The notes under the pieces are model-generated. The model was not told where the DNA came from, searched no databases, and saw only the letters and a program-made list of their open reading frames with translations. A stretch of 64,000 nucleotides of DNA. It comes from Voacanga thouarsii (taxonomy: Eukaryota > Streptophyta > Magnoliopsida > Gentianales > Apocynaceae). The stretch is from NCBI GenBank assembly GCA_026120185.1, contig JANUWF010001272.1, positions 2,418,001 through 2,482,000 of the forward strand, given 5' to 3'. The position numbers and the translations under genes were made by a program. Below, piece after piece: positions 44,157-55,255 of the stretch; the first letter of the stretch is position 1; every line of letters begins with the position of its first letter.

Positions 44157-47110
44157 CCAAAACCAGAAGGTATGAATCTAATTGGCTATAGATGGATGTT
44201 TGTATGAAAGCGACATGAAAATAATAAAATCATGAGGTATAAGAATGACTTGTAATATAAGACTTTTCGCAAAAATTAGGTGTTAAGTACAATGAGACAT
44301 ATTCATTCGTGATGGATGCAATTACATTCTGATACCTTATGAGTTTGATAGTACGTGAAAAGGTTGACAAGCGCGTCCAATAGATGTAGTTACTGTTTAT
44401 TTATGTGGGACCCTTGATAATGATATTTATATAAAAATCTTGAAAGTATTTAGTATACTTGAAGTATATAATTCTAGTTCTTATAAAGATTATTTTATTA
44501 AATTATAAAAGTTATTGTATAGCCTAAAGTAATCTAGATGTATGTGGTATAATCAGCTTAATAAATACTTATTAAAATCATAGTATAAAAATGATCTAAT
44601 ATGTCGATATGTCTTATCAAGAAATATGAATCTGACTTTGTGATATTTACTATATATGTTGATAATATCAAATTTATTGGAACTTTAGAAGAGTTTTGAT
44701 AAGGGCTAAAATCACTATTATTTTCCTAGTTATTTGAGGTTGTTTTAAGATACATTTTTTTTAATAAGTAGGTATATTCCTTCCTATTTGACATTTTGCT
44801 TGTAAAAAGTGTTTTTGTCAAATTTGTGTTGATTTAAGTTAAATTCGAGTAGAAAGTGCACAATTCCAAAATGTACCTGGTGTTAGGCCCAGCCAATGGA
44901 CCAGGTGCCAGGTCCATTTTGGTCCAACCAAAGAATTTGAGCCAAGCTTCATGGGAAATTCTAGAACAGACCTAGCGCCAAGTCTGGTAAGTGTACTTAG
45001 CACCGGGTCCATTCTCTCTGCTGACCAAAAACAGAGCAACTCCAGGGGAAGAACAAAGTGCACCTGGCGCCAACTGGTTCGAAGTTATCCGGCGCCAGGT
45101 ACTCTCTGGAAAGCAAATATTCTGTGCACAAAATTAGAAATTATCCAATAATTTTGGTATTTTTCCTACTCCTACTCGACCAAGAGGCCTATAAAAGTAG
45201 AAGAAAACACAAGGGTTAGAAGAGACACATAGAGGAAGGTGGATTCATAAGCAAAATTTATCAATTACTTATTGAAGAAGAATTCACCAAATCAATAAGG
45301 GTTGTTCAAGAAAGTCTTCAAGAAGGAAGAAATAGGCTTGTCTATGAGTACTTTCTTTTACCTTTGTTTTCTTTTCCTTAAACAATCATGTATTCAATAT
45401 GTCCATTGTAATTTGACATTGTTTTTGTGATTCATGATTTATTGATTAATTTAGTCATGTGATCAATTTATTATTTATTTTGGGATTTAGTTATTTATTT
45501 TTTGTACGGAGTTGGTTAATTGATTTTTGTTATTAACTTGTTTGAAAAAAGAGGTTGGTAATGACTTCAATTAATTAGTTTCATATTTGTTATCTCTTAA
45601 CTTGCTTGAAAATGGGTTAATTGTCTAGAACATTGGTAATTAAAGGTTGGTTGATGATTGCTAAAATATGAATTCATTGACTAATTTCATATTTTAAATC
45701 ACCTAGAATATAGGGGTTTATATGATGATTGATTTTAATGTATCTTTTGGATAAATTGGTTGAGACAAAATATGTTCACTAATTTAACTAGAAGATAGTG
45801 ATTCCATGGATTGCAAATGAAGTGGGTCTATACTAAATCCTTCATGATACCAAGATAATAATTGATTGTGATATTAGCTAAGAGATTCATTATCATGTTT
45901 TTAAAAACTTTTGTCTAAATTGCATATTTTCACATCTTTGAATTGTATATATTTTTTTATTTTTCTTATTATTATCTTACTACTTTACTTGGTCGGTTAA
46001 ACAATGAATGAAAAGTGACTAGTGTGTACTTGTTCGTTTGAGGATCGATACTCATTAATTCATTTTACTATGCTTGCGATGAGTATACTTGCTCGTATAT
46101 ATATTTTGAGATTAATGTTTTAATTAAAACTTAACTAAGGAATGGATTTAAAATTGATAATTTTTATACACCCAAAATTTATGCATCAAGTTTCAAGAGG
46201 CAAAAGATAGTCTGAAATGAGAATTTGAAACTAAAGATTTTGGAAGAACTAAGTTTTATCTTGGTGTACAAATTAAATATATAGAAGATGGTACTTCGAT
46301 TCATCAATCAGTATAACCAACAATGGTTCTAAAAATGTTTTACAGGAATAAAGTACATCCATTTAGAATTTCAATAGTCATTAGGTCATTAGATATAAAT
46401 AAAGATCCTTTCTGATCACAAAAAAATGATGAAAAACTTCTTGGTCATAAAGTACCACACCTCAGAGCAATTGGAACACACATGTACCTTATTAATAATA
46501 CTAGATTTGATATAGCATTTTTTTAATAAATTTATTAGTAAGAGTTAGCCAAAACGACGATATTGGAATAGTATTAAACATGTCCTGAAATATCATCAAG
46601 AGAAAATTGATCTCGAATTATTTTATTCAAATAAAACTAGTTTAATGTTTATTGGTTATGTAGATGCTGATTATCTGTAGGGGGTACTGTTATATCCTGG
46701 TGCTCAAAAAAATAGAGTCTATCAACCACTTCTTCTAATCATACTGAAAATATAGTTATTCATGAGGCAAATCGAGAATATGTATTATTGAGATCTATGA
46801 TTTATTATATTCTAGAAAATTATGCTTTATCCTTTGAGAAAGAAATTTCAACATCTCTTTATGAGGACAATGCAACTTGTATAACTCTCAATAATTGAGA
46901 AGAGGATATAATAAAAGAGATATGACAAAACATATTTCATCTTTTTTTTTTTTTTTTACTCGAGCTCTAGAAGAAATGTAAAAAGATGTGTAACAGATTT
47001 GATCATATGATAATTTGACAAATTTATTCATTAAGACATTGTCAATTGCTATGTGTGAAAATTTAGTGCATAAAATTGAGATGCATCGGCTGAAAGCCTT
47101 GAAATCATTT
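44157..47110 (+). pseudogene. pol: Ty1/copia reverse transcriptase and RNase H, 3' part of pol
   Basis: Degenerate but recognisable: LIGYRWMFV, KRHENNKIMRYK (44175-44240), then YGLKQS-like and MWYNQL-like near 44520, FVIFTIYVDNIKFIG at 44637-44680 (the YVDD box reads YVDN). After the solo LTR: FGRTKFYLGVQIKYIEDGTSIHQS (46240-46310), GTHMYLINNTRFDIAF, RGTVISW, HEANREYVLLRSMI and YEDNATC (RNase H). It ends in MHRLKAL before the polypurine tract. Gag, integrase and the 5' LTR are missing. Numerous stops. Family is firm, lineage uncertain. Confidence 0.88.
44697..46188 (+). mobile_element. Solo LTR, Athila-like, 1.49 kb
   Basis: TGATAAGGGCTAAAATC to ...TTATGCATCA with a perfect target duplication AGTTT (44692-44696 and 46189-46193), splitting the copia polymerase. 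Contains several CCTGGCGCCA / GGCGCCAGG words at 44870-45105 and a TATAAAAG at 45190. Confidence 0.92.
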
Positions 47111-47328
47111 TAAATGATATTATCAAGAAGGGGAGTATATATAATGTTGTAATCTTTTTTTTAACTGAACATTGCTCCAACAAGGTTTTTCTTGGTTGGA
47201 TTTTCAGCAAATCAGTATCTCTCAAGAACGAAAAATGTACTTTTTTCCTTCACTAGTTTTTTATCCCACATAATTTTTCTAAGAATGTTTTTAACAAGGT
47301 ATTTCTAAAATTTTTAAATCACCATTCA

Positions 47329-47336
47329 AGGAAGAG
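47329..47336 (+). other. Polypurine tract of the copia element
   Basis: AGGAAGAG immediately before the LTR start TGTTATGAAATT, the usual GGGGGAG-TGTTA arrangement in decayed form. Confidence 0.65.
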
Positions 47337-47723
47337 TGTTATGAAATTAAGAAGATAAGGTGGCTATTTATTTTTTGAGACTATCTATTTATTCAGAAGA
47401 TAAATATGAATAAATAGTTTCCAAAATTATTTATTTATCCAAAATGATAAATGTGATAGTTTGTTTTTTTAAGGTATTGTTTTTTTAAAGTTATTAATTT
47501 TATGGATAAAATAAAATTATATTTGTTAGATTAATTTTTTATCCTTAAGATTATGTGTCTAATATTTTATAAATAAGGGTCTTATATAAACGAACATGGT
47601 ATGATTTGAATCAATTCCAAAAAAATTTTCTTATTTCTCTACTTCTTACATTTTCTTTATTTTACAATTTTCTTATAGTTTATTTTGTAATTTCATTTTG
47701 AATTAAGTTCACAAAATTTTACA
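47337..47723 (+). repeat. 3' LTR of the Ty1/copia fragment
   Basis: About 387 bases from TGTTATGAAATTAAG to ...TTTTACA. Short, AT-rich. The partner 5' LTR is absent, so the end is inferred from the CA terminus. Confidence 0.6.
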
Positions 47724-47761
47724 AATAATGATATTGATCGTAATATATATATATATATATA

Positions 47762-47940
47762 TAGGGATGGCAATTTCACAGAATAAAGCGGGGCCCAGCC
47801 CGACGAGGCTAAGGATTCCTCGATATAAGCAGAGATAGGAATGGGGATAGGCTTCATTCCTCGGCCCGCCAGGCGATGCTGGGCCAGGGACGGGGATCGC
47901 AAGGTTGTCGGCCCGCCCGACCCCGAACAGCCCGCATAGT
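47762..47940. mobile_element. GC-rich island, possible hAT-type MITE remnant
   Basis: GGGATGGCAATTTCAC followed by GCGGGGCCCAGCCCG, CTCGGCCCGCC and GCCCGCCCGACCCCG in otherwise AT-rich DNA. A GGGNTGGCAA start with GC-rich repeats is common in plant hAT-derived MITEs; only one end is visible, so the call is weak. Confidence 0.35.
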
Positions 47941-48104
47941 ATATAGTATGCAATTATATATCTAGTGTGTATATATATAATGTATATATGTAATAATTAT
48001 ATATCTAATGTATATATATAATAATAATATATCTAATATTTGTATATATATTAATATTATAATATATACTATATATACATACTATATATAATATGTACTG
48101 TATA

Positions 48105-48136
<32 letters not shown>

Positions 48137-48140
48137 AATA
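47941..48140. repeat. AT-rich microsatellite block
   Basis: Dense TATATA, TAATAT and ATATATAT repeats. Confidence 0.9.
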
Positions 48141-48771
48141 ATTAGTAATTAAGTAGATAAGCCAAAAATTTTGCGTCATATATTTTTGTTGTGATAGTGT
48201 GATAGAGAATCTATGAGGAAAAAAAAGACTTTATTTCCAGCCTTTTATTTCTTTTTAATTTCAAAAAGAAAAAATAGGAAATTATCTCTTTTTCTTTTTC
48301 ACACGAGTTTTCAATTTATCTGAAGGAAAATAAGGGATAGAACTAATAAAAAAGATACTAAAGAAAATAAAAAATAAATTAGTAAAATACTTTAATTTAA
48401 TATACATAGAAATTAGAAGACTCTATAAATATCTTTATTTTTCTCAATCTCCCGAAAAAGATCTAATAATAACATTAATTAATGCACACAGGGGGTGTTA
48501 ATTGGTTGGGAGTGAAAGAGGAAATTGAATCTTTCTTAAACAGGTCTTTCAAAAGATATTCATCTATCTAATTGATTAATGAGCCATAAAAAACACAATT
48601 TGTGATTTAGATACTTAGTAAGAAAGAATAATCAAATTGAAATCATGGATTTATCTGGGATCATAAGTGATTAAATATTAAAAATACTTATATTTTTAAA
48701 TGTATTATATGTATAAAATATTTTTATATATGTTATATTATATATATTAAGTATCAAAATATATAATACAT
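48141..48771. other. AT-rich spacer; possible Tourist-like MITE end
   Basis: No coding sequence. At 48491 a block GGGGGTGTTAATTGGTTGGG resembles the end of PIF/Harbinger (Tourist) MITEs, but no matching inverted end was found. Confidence 0.35.
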
Positions 48772-48776
48772 ATGTA

Positions 48777-48783
<7 letters not shown>

Positions 48784-48820
<37 letters not shown>

Positions 48821-48898
48821 AACATATGTATTACGTATATGTATATATGGTGATATTGGATATAGTAATAATCTTAACTCAATTTAATATTGTAATAA

Positions 48899-48948
<50 letters not shown>

Positions 48949-49071
48949 ATATATATATACATAAACATATGTATTACGTATATGTATATATGGTGATATT
49001 GGATATAGTAAAAAACCGATTTTCCCTAAAGGAACACCTTTATTACAATATTAAATTGAGTTAAGATTATT
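48784..49071. repeat. Compound duplication: direct repeat, GT microsatellite and inverted repeat
   Basis: 48811-48868 is repeated exactly at 48954-49011 (58 bases). 48867-48903 recurs as an exact 37-base inverted copy at 49035-49071. A (GT)n run of about 46 bases (48901-48946) and a (TA)n run lie between. Viral sequence begins just to the right. Confidence 0.93.
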
Positions 49072-49149
49072 AGATATAGATATAAAAAATATTAAATCAA
49101 AGCTAAAGTAATGTTATACTGATAATCCTATAAAATTTTAGGATAAAAA

Positions 49150-50463
49150 TAAGATAACATCTAAATTAGAAATGATAGATAAAAATAAAATTATTAGATT
49201 TAAACCTACGAGATATAATGAAGAAGATCAAAAAGAGTTTAATACACAGATAAAAAAACTATTAGATGCTCATTTAATACAAGCAAGTCATTCTCCTCAT
49301 AGCTCTCTAGGTTTTATTATAAGAAAACATGCGGAGATAGTCAGAGGAAAAGTTAGGATGGTTATAAATTATAAAAAACTAAATAATAATATTGTTTTTT
49401 ATGGATATCTCTTACCTTATAAGAAAGTTTAATAAATTGGACAAGAAATAAAAAGATATTTTCTAAATTTGATTGTAAAAGTGGTCTTTGGCAGATTAAA
49501 ATGGAACTAGATAGTATTGAGTATACTTCATTTTCCACCCCTCAGGGATAATATGAATAGTTAGTTATGCCCTTTGGATTAAAAAATGCACCTTAGATAT
49601 TTCAAAGGAAAATGAATAATATATTTAAACCTTATGATTTTATATTTGTGTATGTTGATGATGTTTTGAGAGTATCTAATACTATAGAGTCTCATATTAA
49701 GCATTTAAATGTGTTCTGTGATTTATGTATTAATCATGGATTAGCTTTTTCAGAGAAGAAAGCTAAATTAATCTAGGAAAAAAATAGAATTTTTAGGAAT
49801 GATGATAGATAATAAAGGAATAGAATTACAACCCTATATATTAGAAAAGTTAAGTAATTTTCCAAATAAATTAATAGATAAAAAACAAGTTCAGAGTTTT
49901 TTAGGAGTTTTGAACTATGCTTCAGATTTTATAGAAAATCTTGCTAGCTTAAAACAACCTTTACAGAATTTATTAAAACAAAATAAGATATTTAGTTTTG
50001 ATCCCACCTTAGAAAATCATGTGAAAAAGATTAAGCAAATATGTACTACTTTACCTAAGTTACAATTGCCTTCTGAAACAGATAATTTAATTTTAGAAAC
50101 AGCTGCTTCTAAAAATTACTGGAGTGGAGTTTTAAAGAAAAAAGATGAAGATAAAGAACTTATATGTAGATATTGTTCTGGTACTTTTAATGATACACAA
50201 AAAAGATATTATATTAATGAAAAAAATTATTAGCTATTGTTAAAAGTTGTTAGAAATTTTATTATTTTTTATTGCCTAAAAGATTCTTATTAAGAATAGA
50301 TAATACTCAAGTTAAAACTTCTATAAGGAATAATTTACCTTCTAAACCTGAATACGAAAGATTAATTAGATGGCAAACTTTATTAGCCGAATATCAGTTT
50401 GATATTAAGATTATTAAGACTAACAAAAATGTTTTAGTAGATTTCTTAACAAGGGATGGCTAG
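49150..50463 (+). pseudogene. Pararetrovirus 2 reverse transcriptase and RNase H
   Basis: IIRFKPTRYNEEDQKEF, LIQASHSPHSSLGFII and VRMVINYKKLNN (49184-49390), then out of frame FSKFDCKSG-like and MPFGLKNAP (49568-49592), the catalytic box YVDD at 49651-49662, FLGMMIDNKGIEL (49790-49830), VQSFLGVLNYASDFI, then RNase H pieces LILETAASKNYWSG, RYCSGTFNDTQKRYYINE and FLLRIDNTQVK, ending VLVDFLTRDG. Only the polymerase half is present; capsid and movement protein genes are not in the window. About six stops or shifts. Confidence 0.88.
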
Positions 50464-51555
50464 TCAAAAACAACAGATAATTAAGCTATTAGAGGACATG
50501 GAGAAACAGGTTCTGAGCATTCAAGATAATATTTCTGATATCATAGATATTGCTCAGCTGTCAGGTATGACTAAAGAAGTCACGAATGTCTTTATGTTTA
50601 CAAGCAAAATGATAAAGACTAGAATAAATAATTTTGAAATGACAATAAATTGATAAAATGTATTCTAAATAAGTCAGAAATAAAAGATATGGCATCTTGC
50701 TCTAAGGCCCCACAAGAAGAAAAAAAAGAAAAATTTCTCTTAGACCAAGGATGGAGAAATCAGCTATGTTCTCTTCAAAGATTTCCCCAAAGATACTCCC
50801 AGTTGTGGAGATACAACAACAGATAATGAGGGAACTATATAGCCCCTCAAATACTGAAACTAGATACTTGGATTATACTGGTATATATCCAAGAATAAAC
50901 TATTTACAAGATTCGTCTCCCAGAGAGATCAGATATTGGTACAATTTTGGTGCCATAAATTTAATTTACTTATCACCTCCAAGCTTTGAAGAAATATCCC
51001 AATTACCCTTCTTTGGGTACAAGAAGGGGTAAAAGATTTTTACATCCATAATCTAACAGTTACTTCAAATGATATTTTATACTTAAAATTTGTCTCTGCT
51101 GGTCACGATTTCTTTGAAGATGAAAGATATCCAGCTTTCGACTTTATCCAAGTTGGAAAATCTTGCCCTTATTCTATTTAAACAAATAATGCTAAAGAAT
51201 ATCGAATATCTGAAGAAATAGATATTCACTATAGGAGGGCAATTGGAGTACGAATGGTCTTGGAAAATATGGAAAGTGCTTTCAAAAAAGGATTCCGCAC
51301 ATATAGAGGAAAAAAGATGCACTCCTTAGTTATGATCAGCCCAACCAAGAAAACACCTCCAAGTGCAAAAAGATATTTGCAAATAAAGATAAAATTCCTT
51401 GAAAAATGAATTATTCAATCAAATCCTCAGGCACAAGTCAGAATCTGTCAATTCAGAAAACATGGGGAAGGAATATGTCCAACATGCACTCAAAAAAGTA
51501 ATGGGTCCAGTGAGATGGACAAGCACTCAGAGTCTAGTCACACAAGTGCCTGACT
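50456..51555 (+). pseudogene. Pararetrovirus 2 ORF in the transactivator (TAV) position
   Basis: The ATG at 50456 overlaps the end of the RT frame by 8 bases. It opens MASQKQQIIKLLEDMEKQ with a likely helical start and runs to 50653; after frame changes it continues with SPREIRYWYNFGAINLIYLS (near 50920-50980), GVKDFYIHNLTVTSNDILYL, FFEDERYPAFDFIQVG, HYRRAIGVRMVLENM and a C-terminal CPTC pair. Position, length and overlap fit a viroplasmin/transactivator of cavemo/solendoviruses; I see no motif that proves it. Confidence 0.55.
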
Positions 51556-51639
51556 TCTAGGAGGATCCGATAATGAATGATGAAGACAGCTGGAAGGACA
51601 AGCAAAGATACCTATAATTGCAAAAAGACAAATAACTCT

Positions 51640-51743
51640 GCAAGATAAGGATGACTCATCCCGATATTGATAACTGAAAAAGACTTCTTAAATGTAACAG
51701 ATTAAAGTTTGAAGCCCGAATTCCATCTAACCATCTATAAATA
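51640..51743 (+). promoter_or_regulatory. Pararetrovirus 2 pregenomic RNA promoter
   Basis: TATAAATA at 51736-51743, with a GATGACTCATC element upstream (about 51649) of the bZIP-site kind found in caulimovirid promoters. It follows the last ORF, the expected position of the 35S-type promoter. Confidence 0.65.
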
Positions 51744-51848
51744 TGTACATTAACAAATAAGAAAATCATTCTTAGATCCTGGAATTACTTAGCTCTCTCA
51801 ATTTCAGCTTTCCTGTACAACCTCTCATTTGTAATATTTTCACTATGA

Positions 51849-51854
51849 AATAAA
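51849..51854 (+). terminator. Pararetrovirus 2 poly(A) signal
   Basis: AATAAA about 110 bases after the TATA box, the usual arrangement that yields a terminally redundant pregenomic RNA. Confidence 0.6.
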
Positions 51855-52229
51855 ATCCTTTTTTGAGTATCATAGCAAGAGCCAAAGTTATTAAGCCTCA
51901 TATTATCAAAGTCTTAAAGGCATACTTTGCTTTCTTATCTAAGTTTCGTACACCGGAAGTATGCAACTACCTCAGTGTTGTGCTTTGCGATACTGAATGA
52001 GCCTAGAGAAATTACCTGTTTGCAAACTCAGGCAGGTTAGGATTGAAATGCTTGGTGATAGGGGCTAAATTAGTCTTATTTTTCCTAATTATTTGAGGCT
52101 CTTTTATGATACATTTTGTTCAAAAACTAGCCGTATTCCTTCATATTTGAGATTTTACCCTTGGAAAGGTATTTTGGTCATTATTTCAGATTTTTTGGGT
52201 AAAACAAAGTAAAAACGTCACGAAGCAGA

Positions 52230-52500
52230 TTAGAGGCGACACCGACTGGAATAGAGGAACCGACGCCGGCCATGCACTGGTTGCACGAACTTCAAGGTGA
52301 CCAAAAATTGGTGAAACAAGACGGAACAAAGTGGAACTGGCGCCAGCTCCAGTAGCCAAGGCGGCACCAACTGCATTCTGGAATACATTGTGCAGAATTC
52401 AAGGAAAAATCAGCGAACAATTGGAGAACCAGAACATAACCGGCATCAGCTCCAAGAGCTAAGGCGGCGCCGGCTGTGCCTTGAAGTTAAGGCGGTGCTT
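52230..52500. repeat. GGCGCC-type palindrome array upstream of the LTR TATA box
   Basis: Six spaced words of the form GGCGCCGGC, GGCGCCAGC or decayed versions (GGCGACACC, GACGCCGGC, GGCACCAAC, GGCATCAGC), about 40-60 bases apart. The 3' LTR has the same six in better shape (59560-59815). Confidence 0.82.
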
Positions 52501-52603
52501 GATTTTTTCTACACAGTTTTTGATAATCTGTGGAGTTTTACTATCTTCCAACTTCTACTCGGCCAAGAACATTACACCAACAAGTTTAGGCACTTCCCAA
52601 GCC

Positions 52604-52611
52604 TATAAATA
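52604..52611 (+). promoter_or_regulatory. LTR TATA box
   Basis: CCTATAAATAGATGG, a strong plant TATA context, about 100 bases after the palindrome array. The same box is at 59926-59933 in the 3' LTR. Confidence 0.75.
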
Positions 52612-53600
52612 GATGGAAAACACAAGGGAAAGGGGGAGAATTCATTGATCATCACAGAAAATTACTCAATCAAATGAGGAATTATTCAATTCAAGGAGGG
52701 TTGTGCAAGAAGGTCTTCAAAAGAAGAAGGAGGCTTGTCTATGAGTGCTTTCTTTTACTTTGTTTTCTATTTCTTGAATGATGATATGTTAATTGTTTTA
52801 TTGTAATTTGACATTATTTCAGATATTCATTATTTTAGAGTTGTTTGATCTTTTGATTAATTGATTGTTATTCTTGGTATTCAATTACTTGTGCTTATTA
52901 CGAGATTAGTTGGTTGGTTCTCTCCATTAACTTACTGGACCAAGGGGGTTGATGGTAGTTTCAATTTATTAATTTCATATTCTGTTGGCTATGAACTTAC
53001 TGGACCAAGGGGGTTGATTGCTTAGAATTGATAATTGAAGGTTAATTGATGTTTTCCGAGACCAATGGTTCAGTGATTAATTTCATATTTTAAATTTTCC
53101 GAGATCAAGGGAATTTAATTGAGGGCTGTGTTTAATGCATCTTTTGGATGAATTAGTTGAGATGAGACCAAGTGATTCTAATTTGTCTAGAAGGTAGTGA
53201 TTTCATGGATTGACCATTGAAGTGAATCTACTTTAATCCTTCATAATGCCAAGAGAATAATTAGTTATGATAATAATTGGGTTCTTTAAGATCATGTTTA
53301 TCTAAACAATGGTTTGAGTTGCATACTTCTCTATTCTTGACATGTATATATATATTTTTTATTTTCTTTTGTTTTATTTTATTTCTTTTTCACTTTATCG
53401 AGTCAGTTAAACAATGACAGAAAGGTGATTAGTGTATACTTATTCCTTGAGGATCGACACTCGTTTGAACCCTATGCTATGTTAATAATGAGTACGCTTG
53501 CTCATATGTGTAATTTGGTATTAATGTTTTAATGTAAACTTGATTGGGAATATGCTTATGTTTATATGATTTTTATACCCAAATCCATACGCATCAAGTT

Positions 53601-53620
53601 TTTGGCGCCGTTGCTGAGGA
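53601..53620 (+). other. Primer binding site of Athila-like element 2
   Basis: TTTGGCGCCGTTGCTGAGGA five bases after the LTR end, matching the Athila-type site TTGGCGCCGTTGCCGGGGA. Confidence 0.85.
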
Positions 53621-53981
53621 ACAATAGCATGAAAGCTTGGATTTTGTTGATTTAACCATGTGAATATGTAAATATGTAAATATATAAATTATGTATAATT
53701 GTTCTTTCCGCAAAAAGGTGCTATCTTTTGTATTTTGTGTATTTGTGTAAACCCTTGTAATCTAACCTACTAACGTTGACTATATTCTATTGACTAACTT
53801 TGTAATCTTGTAATTTTGTTTTCATCATTAATTCTGTTATCTAACTTTTTCTTATTTTTTTAGGTGTTATCCTTTGTACATGACCTGAAAATTCGAATGC
53901 GAGATAGTCAATTTTGACCCTAAAATCGAAAGGACACTGTCAAAGATTCACCGGACCATCCAAAGGAACTTGATCGTCGAC
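53621..53981 (+). other. Leader of Athila-like element 2
   Basis: Untranslated AT-rich sequence between the primer site and the Gag start; nothing else seen. Confidence 0.5.
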
Positions 53982-55255
53982 ATGAATGGTGCTCAAAATA
54001 ACAATGCTGGGAATGATAGGTGGGTTATGGATGACTTTGTGAAACTCGCAATCTCGGGCACAGGCTCGAGTATCACTAGGCCTAGGGTAGATGCAAACAA
54101 TTTCGAAATAAAGCCTAACATTATCTAAATGGTTCAAAACATGGTTCAATTTGACGGGCTACCTGAAGAAGATTCCAATGCTCATTTAGATAGTTTCCTT
54201 GAGATTTGTGATACTTTTAAGATGAATGGTGTTTCTGAGAATGCCATAAAGTTAAGACTTTTTCATTTTTCTTTAAGGGATAGAGTCAAATCTTGGTTGA
54301 AGTCTTTATCTACCGGTTCCATTACTACTTGGAATGCCCTAGTTGAAAAATTTCTAGCTAAATATTTTCCTCCAGCTAGGACAGTAAAACTTAGGAACGA
54401 GATATTCGCCTTCCAACAATTAGATTCGAGCCTTTGTATGAAAGTTGGGAGAGATTTAAGGAGATGCTAAGAAAATGCCCACACCACGGATTTAAGCTAG
54501 GAATGCATATGCTTATATTTTTGAATGGCCTCACGTTCGCAACACGACAAGTGGTGGATTCTTCTGTAGGGGATTCCATCAATTATAAGATCCTGAAACA
54601 AGTATTTGAGCTTGAGGAAAATTTGGCTTCTAATAACTATTCTTGGAGAAGTACGAGGTCTAGAGCTCGTGTGCAAGGAGTACACAAAGTGGATGCTGTG
54701 GCAACATTAGAAGCTAAGGTGGACGCCTTAACTCAGAAGATAGAACAGATAGGGATGCCTCAAGGCCAGGTCTTAAACGTGAGTTGTGATTTCTACGGAG
54801 AGGGACACCCCAATCATAAATGCCAACATATGGGGTCACTCGAAGAAACTGCGGAACAAGCAGCTTTTGCAAGTAATGTCCGGCCAGGTAACAACCTTTA
54901 TAGCTCTACCTATAATCCTGGTTGGAGAAATTACCCTAATTTCTCGTGGAGCAATGGGAATTAACCTAGGCAGGGTTCTTTCAATTTTGGAGGCAATCAA
55001 AGGAATTAAAACCCCATGACCAATCCTGCAACACCTTCAAAGCCATCATTGGAAGAGTTGATTGGCCATTTGGTATGTACAACGGAGACTAAGTTCCAAG
55101 GGGTCGATGTGACAACATCGAACCTAGAGGCCTCTATACGCAACTTGGAAAACCAAATTGGTCAGTTAGTTAAACTACTAGGAGATCATTAAGTTGGGAC
55201 ATTGCCAAGAAATACTAAGGACAAACCACGGGATCAAAGCCGTGGAAAGCATTGA
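53982..55255 (+). pseudogene. gag: Gag relic of Athila-like element 2
   Basis: From ATG 53982 (MNGAQNNNAG...), through ANNFEIKPNII and a TAA to QFDGLPEEDSNAHLDSFLEIC, RLFHFSLRDRVKSWLKSL, ITTWNALVEKFLAKYFPPA and KLRNEIFAF (capsid), a one-base shift near 54425, ESWERFKEMLRKCPHHG, LEENLASNNYSW, a coiled coil AKVDALTQKIEQIG and a damaged zinc knuckle CDFYGEGHPNHKC (second Cys replaced by Tyr). Then YNPGWRNYPNFSWSN, a stop at 54962, and NLEASIRNLENQIGQLVK. It ends near 55255 without leading into a protease. Confidence 0.9.

Larger units (their letters stand above)
49072..52055 (+). mobile_element. Endogenous pararetrovirus 2, left part
   Basis: A second, very AT-rich caulimovirid relic: RT-RNase H, then an overlapping ORF in the position of the transactivator (TAV), then a promoter and poly(A) signal and part of the RNA leader, cut at 52055 by an Athila-like element. 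The leader and the genome start resume at 60867. Separate RT and TAV ORFs fit cavemo- or solendovirus-like genomes (inference). It is unrelated to fragment 1 at the nucleotide level. Confidence 0.85.
52056..53596 (+). repeat. 5' LTR of Athila-like element 2
   Basis: TGATAGGGGCTAAATTAG to ...CATACGCATCA, 1541 bases, close to 59378-60861. The 3' LTR lacks a few dozen bases present here near 53085-53165. Confidence 0.92.

Noticed and set aside
48772..48996. A 74-codon frame across the TA and GT microsatellites
   Set aside because: Translation of simple repeats (YIYIYI, VCVCVC).
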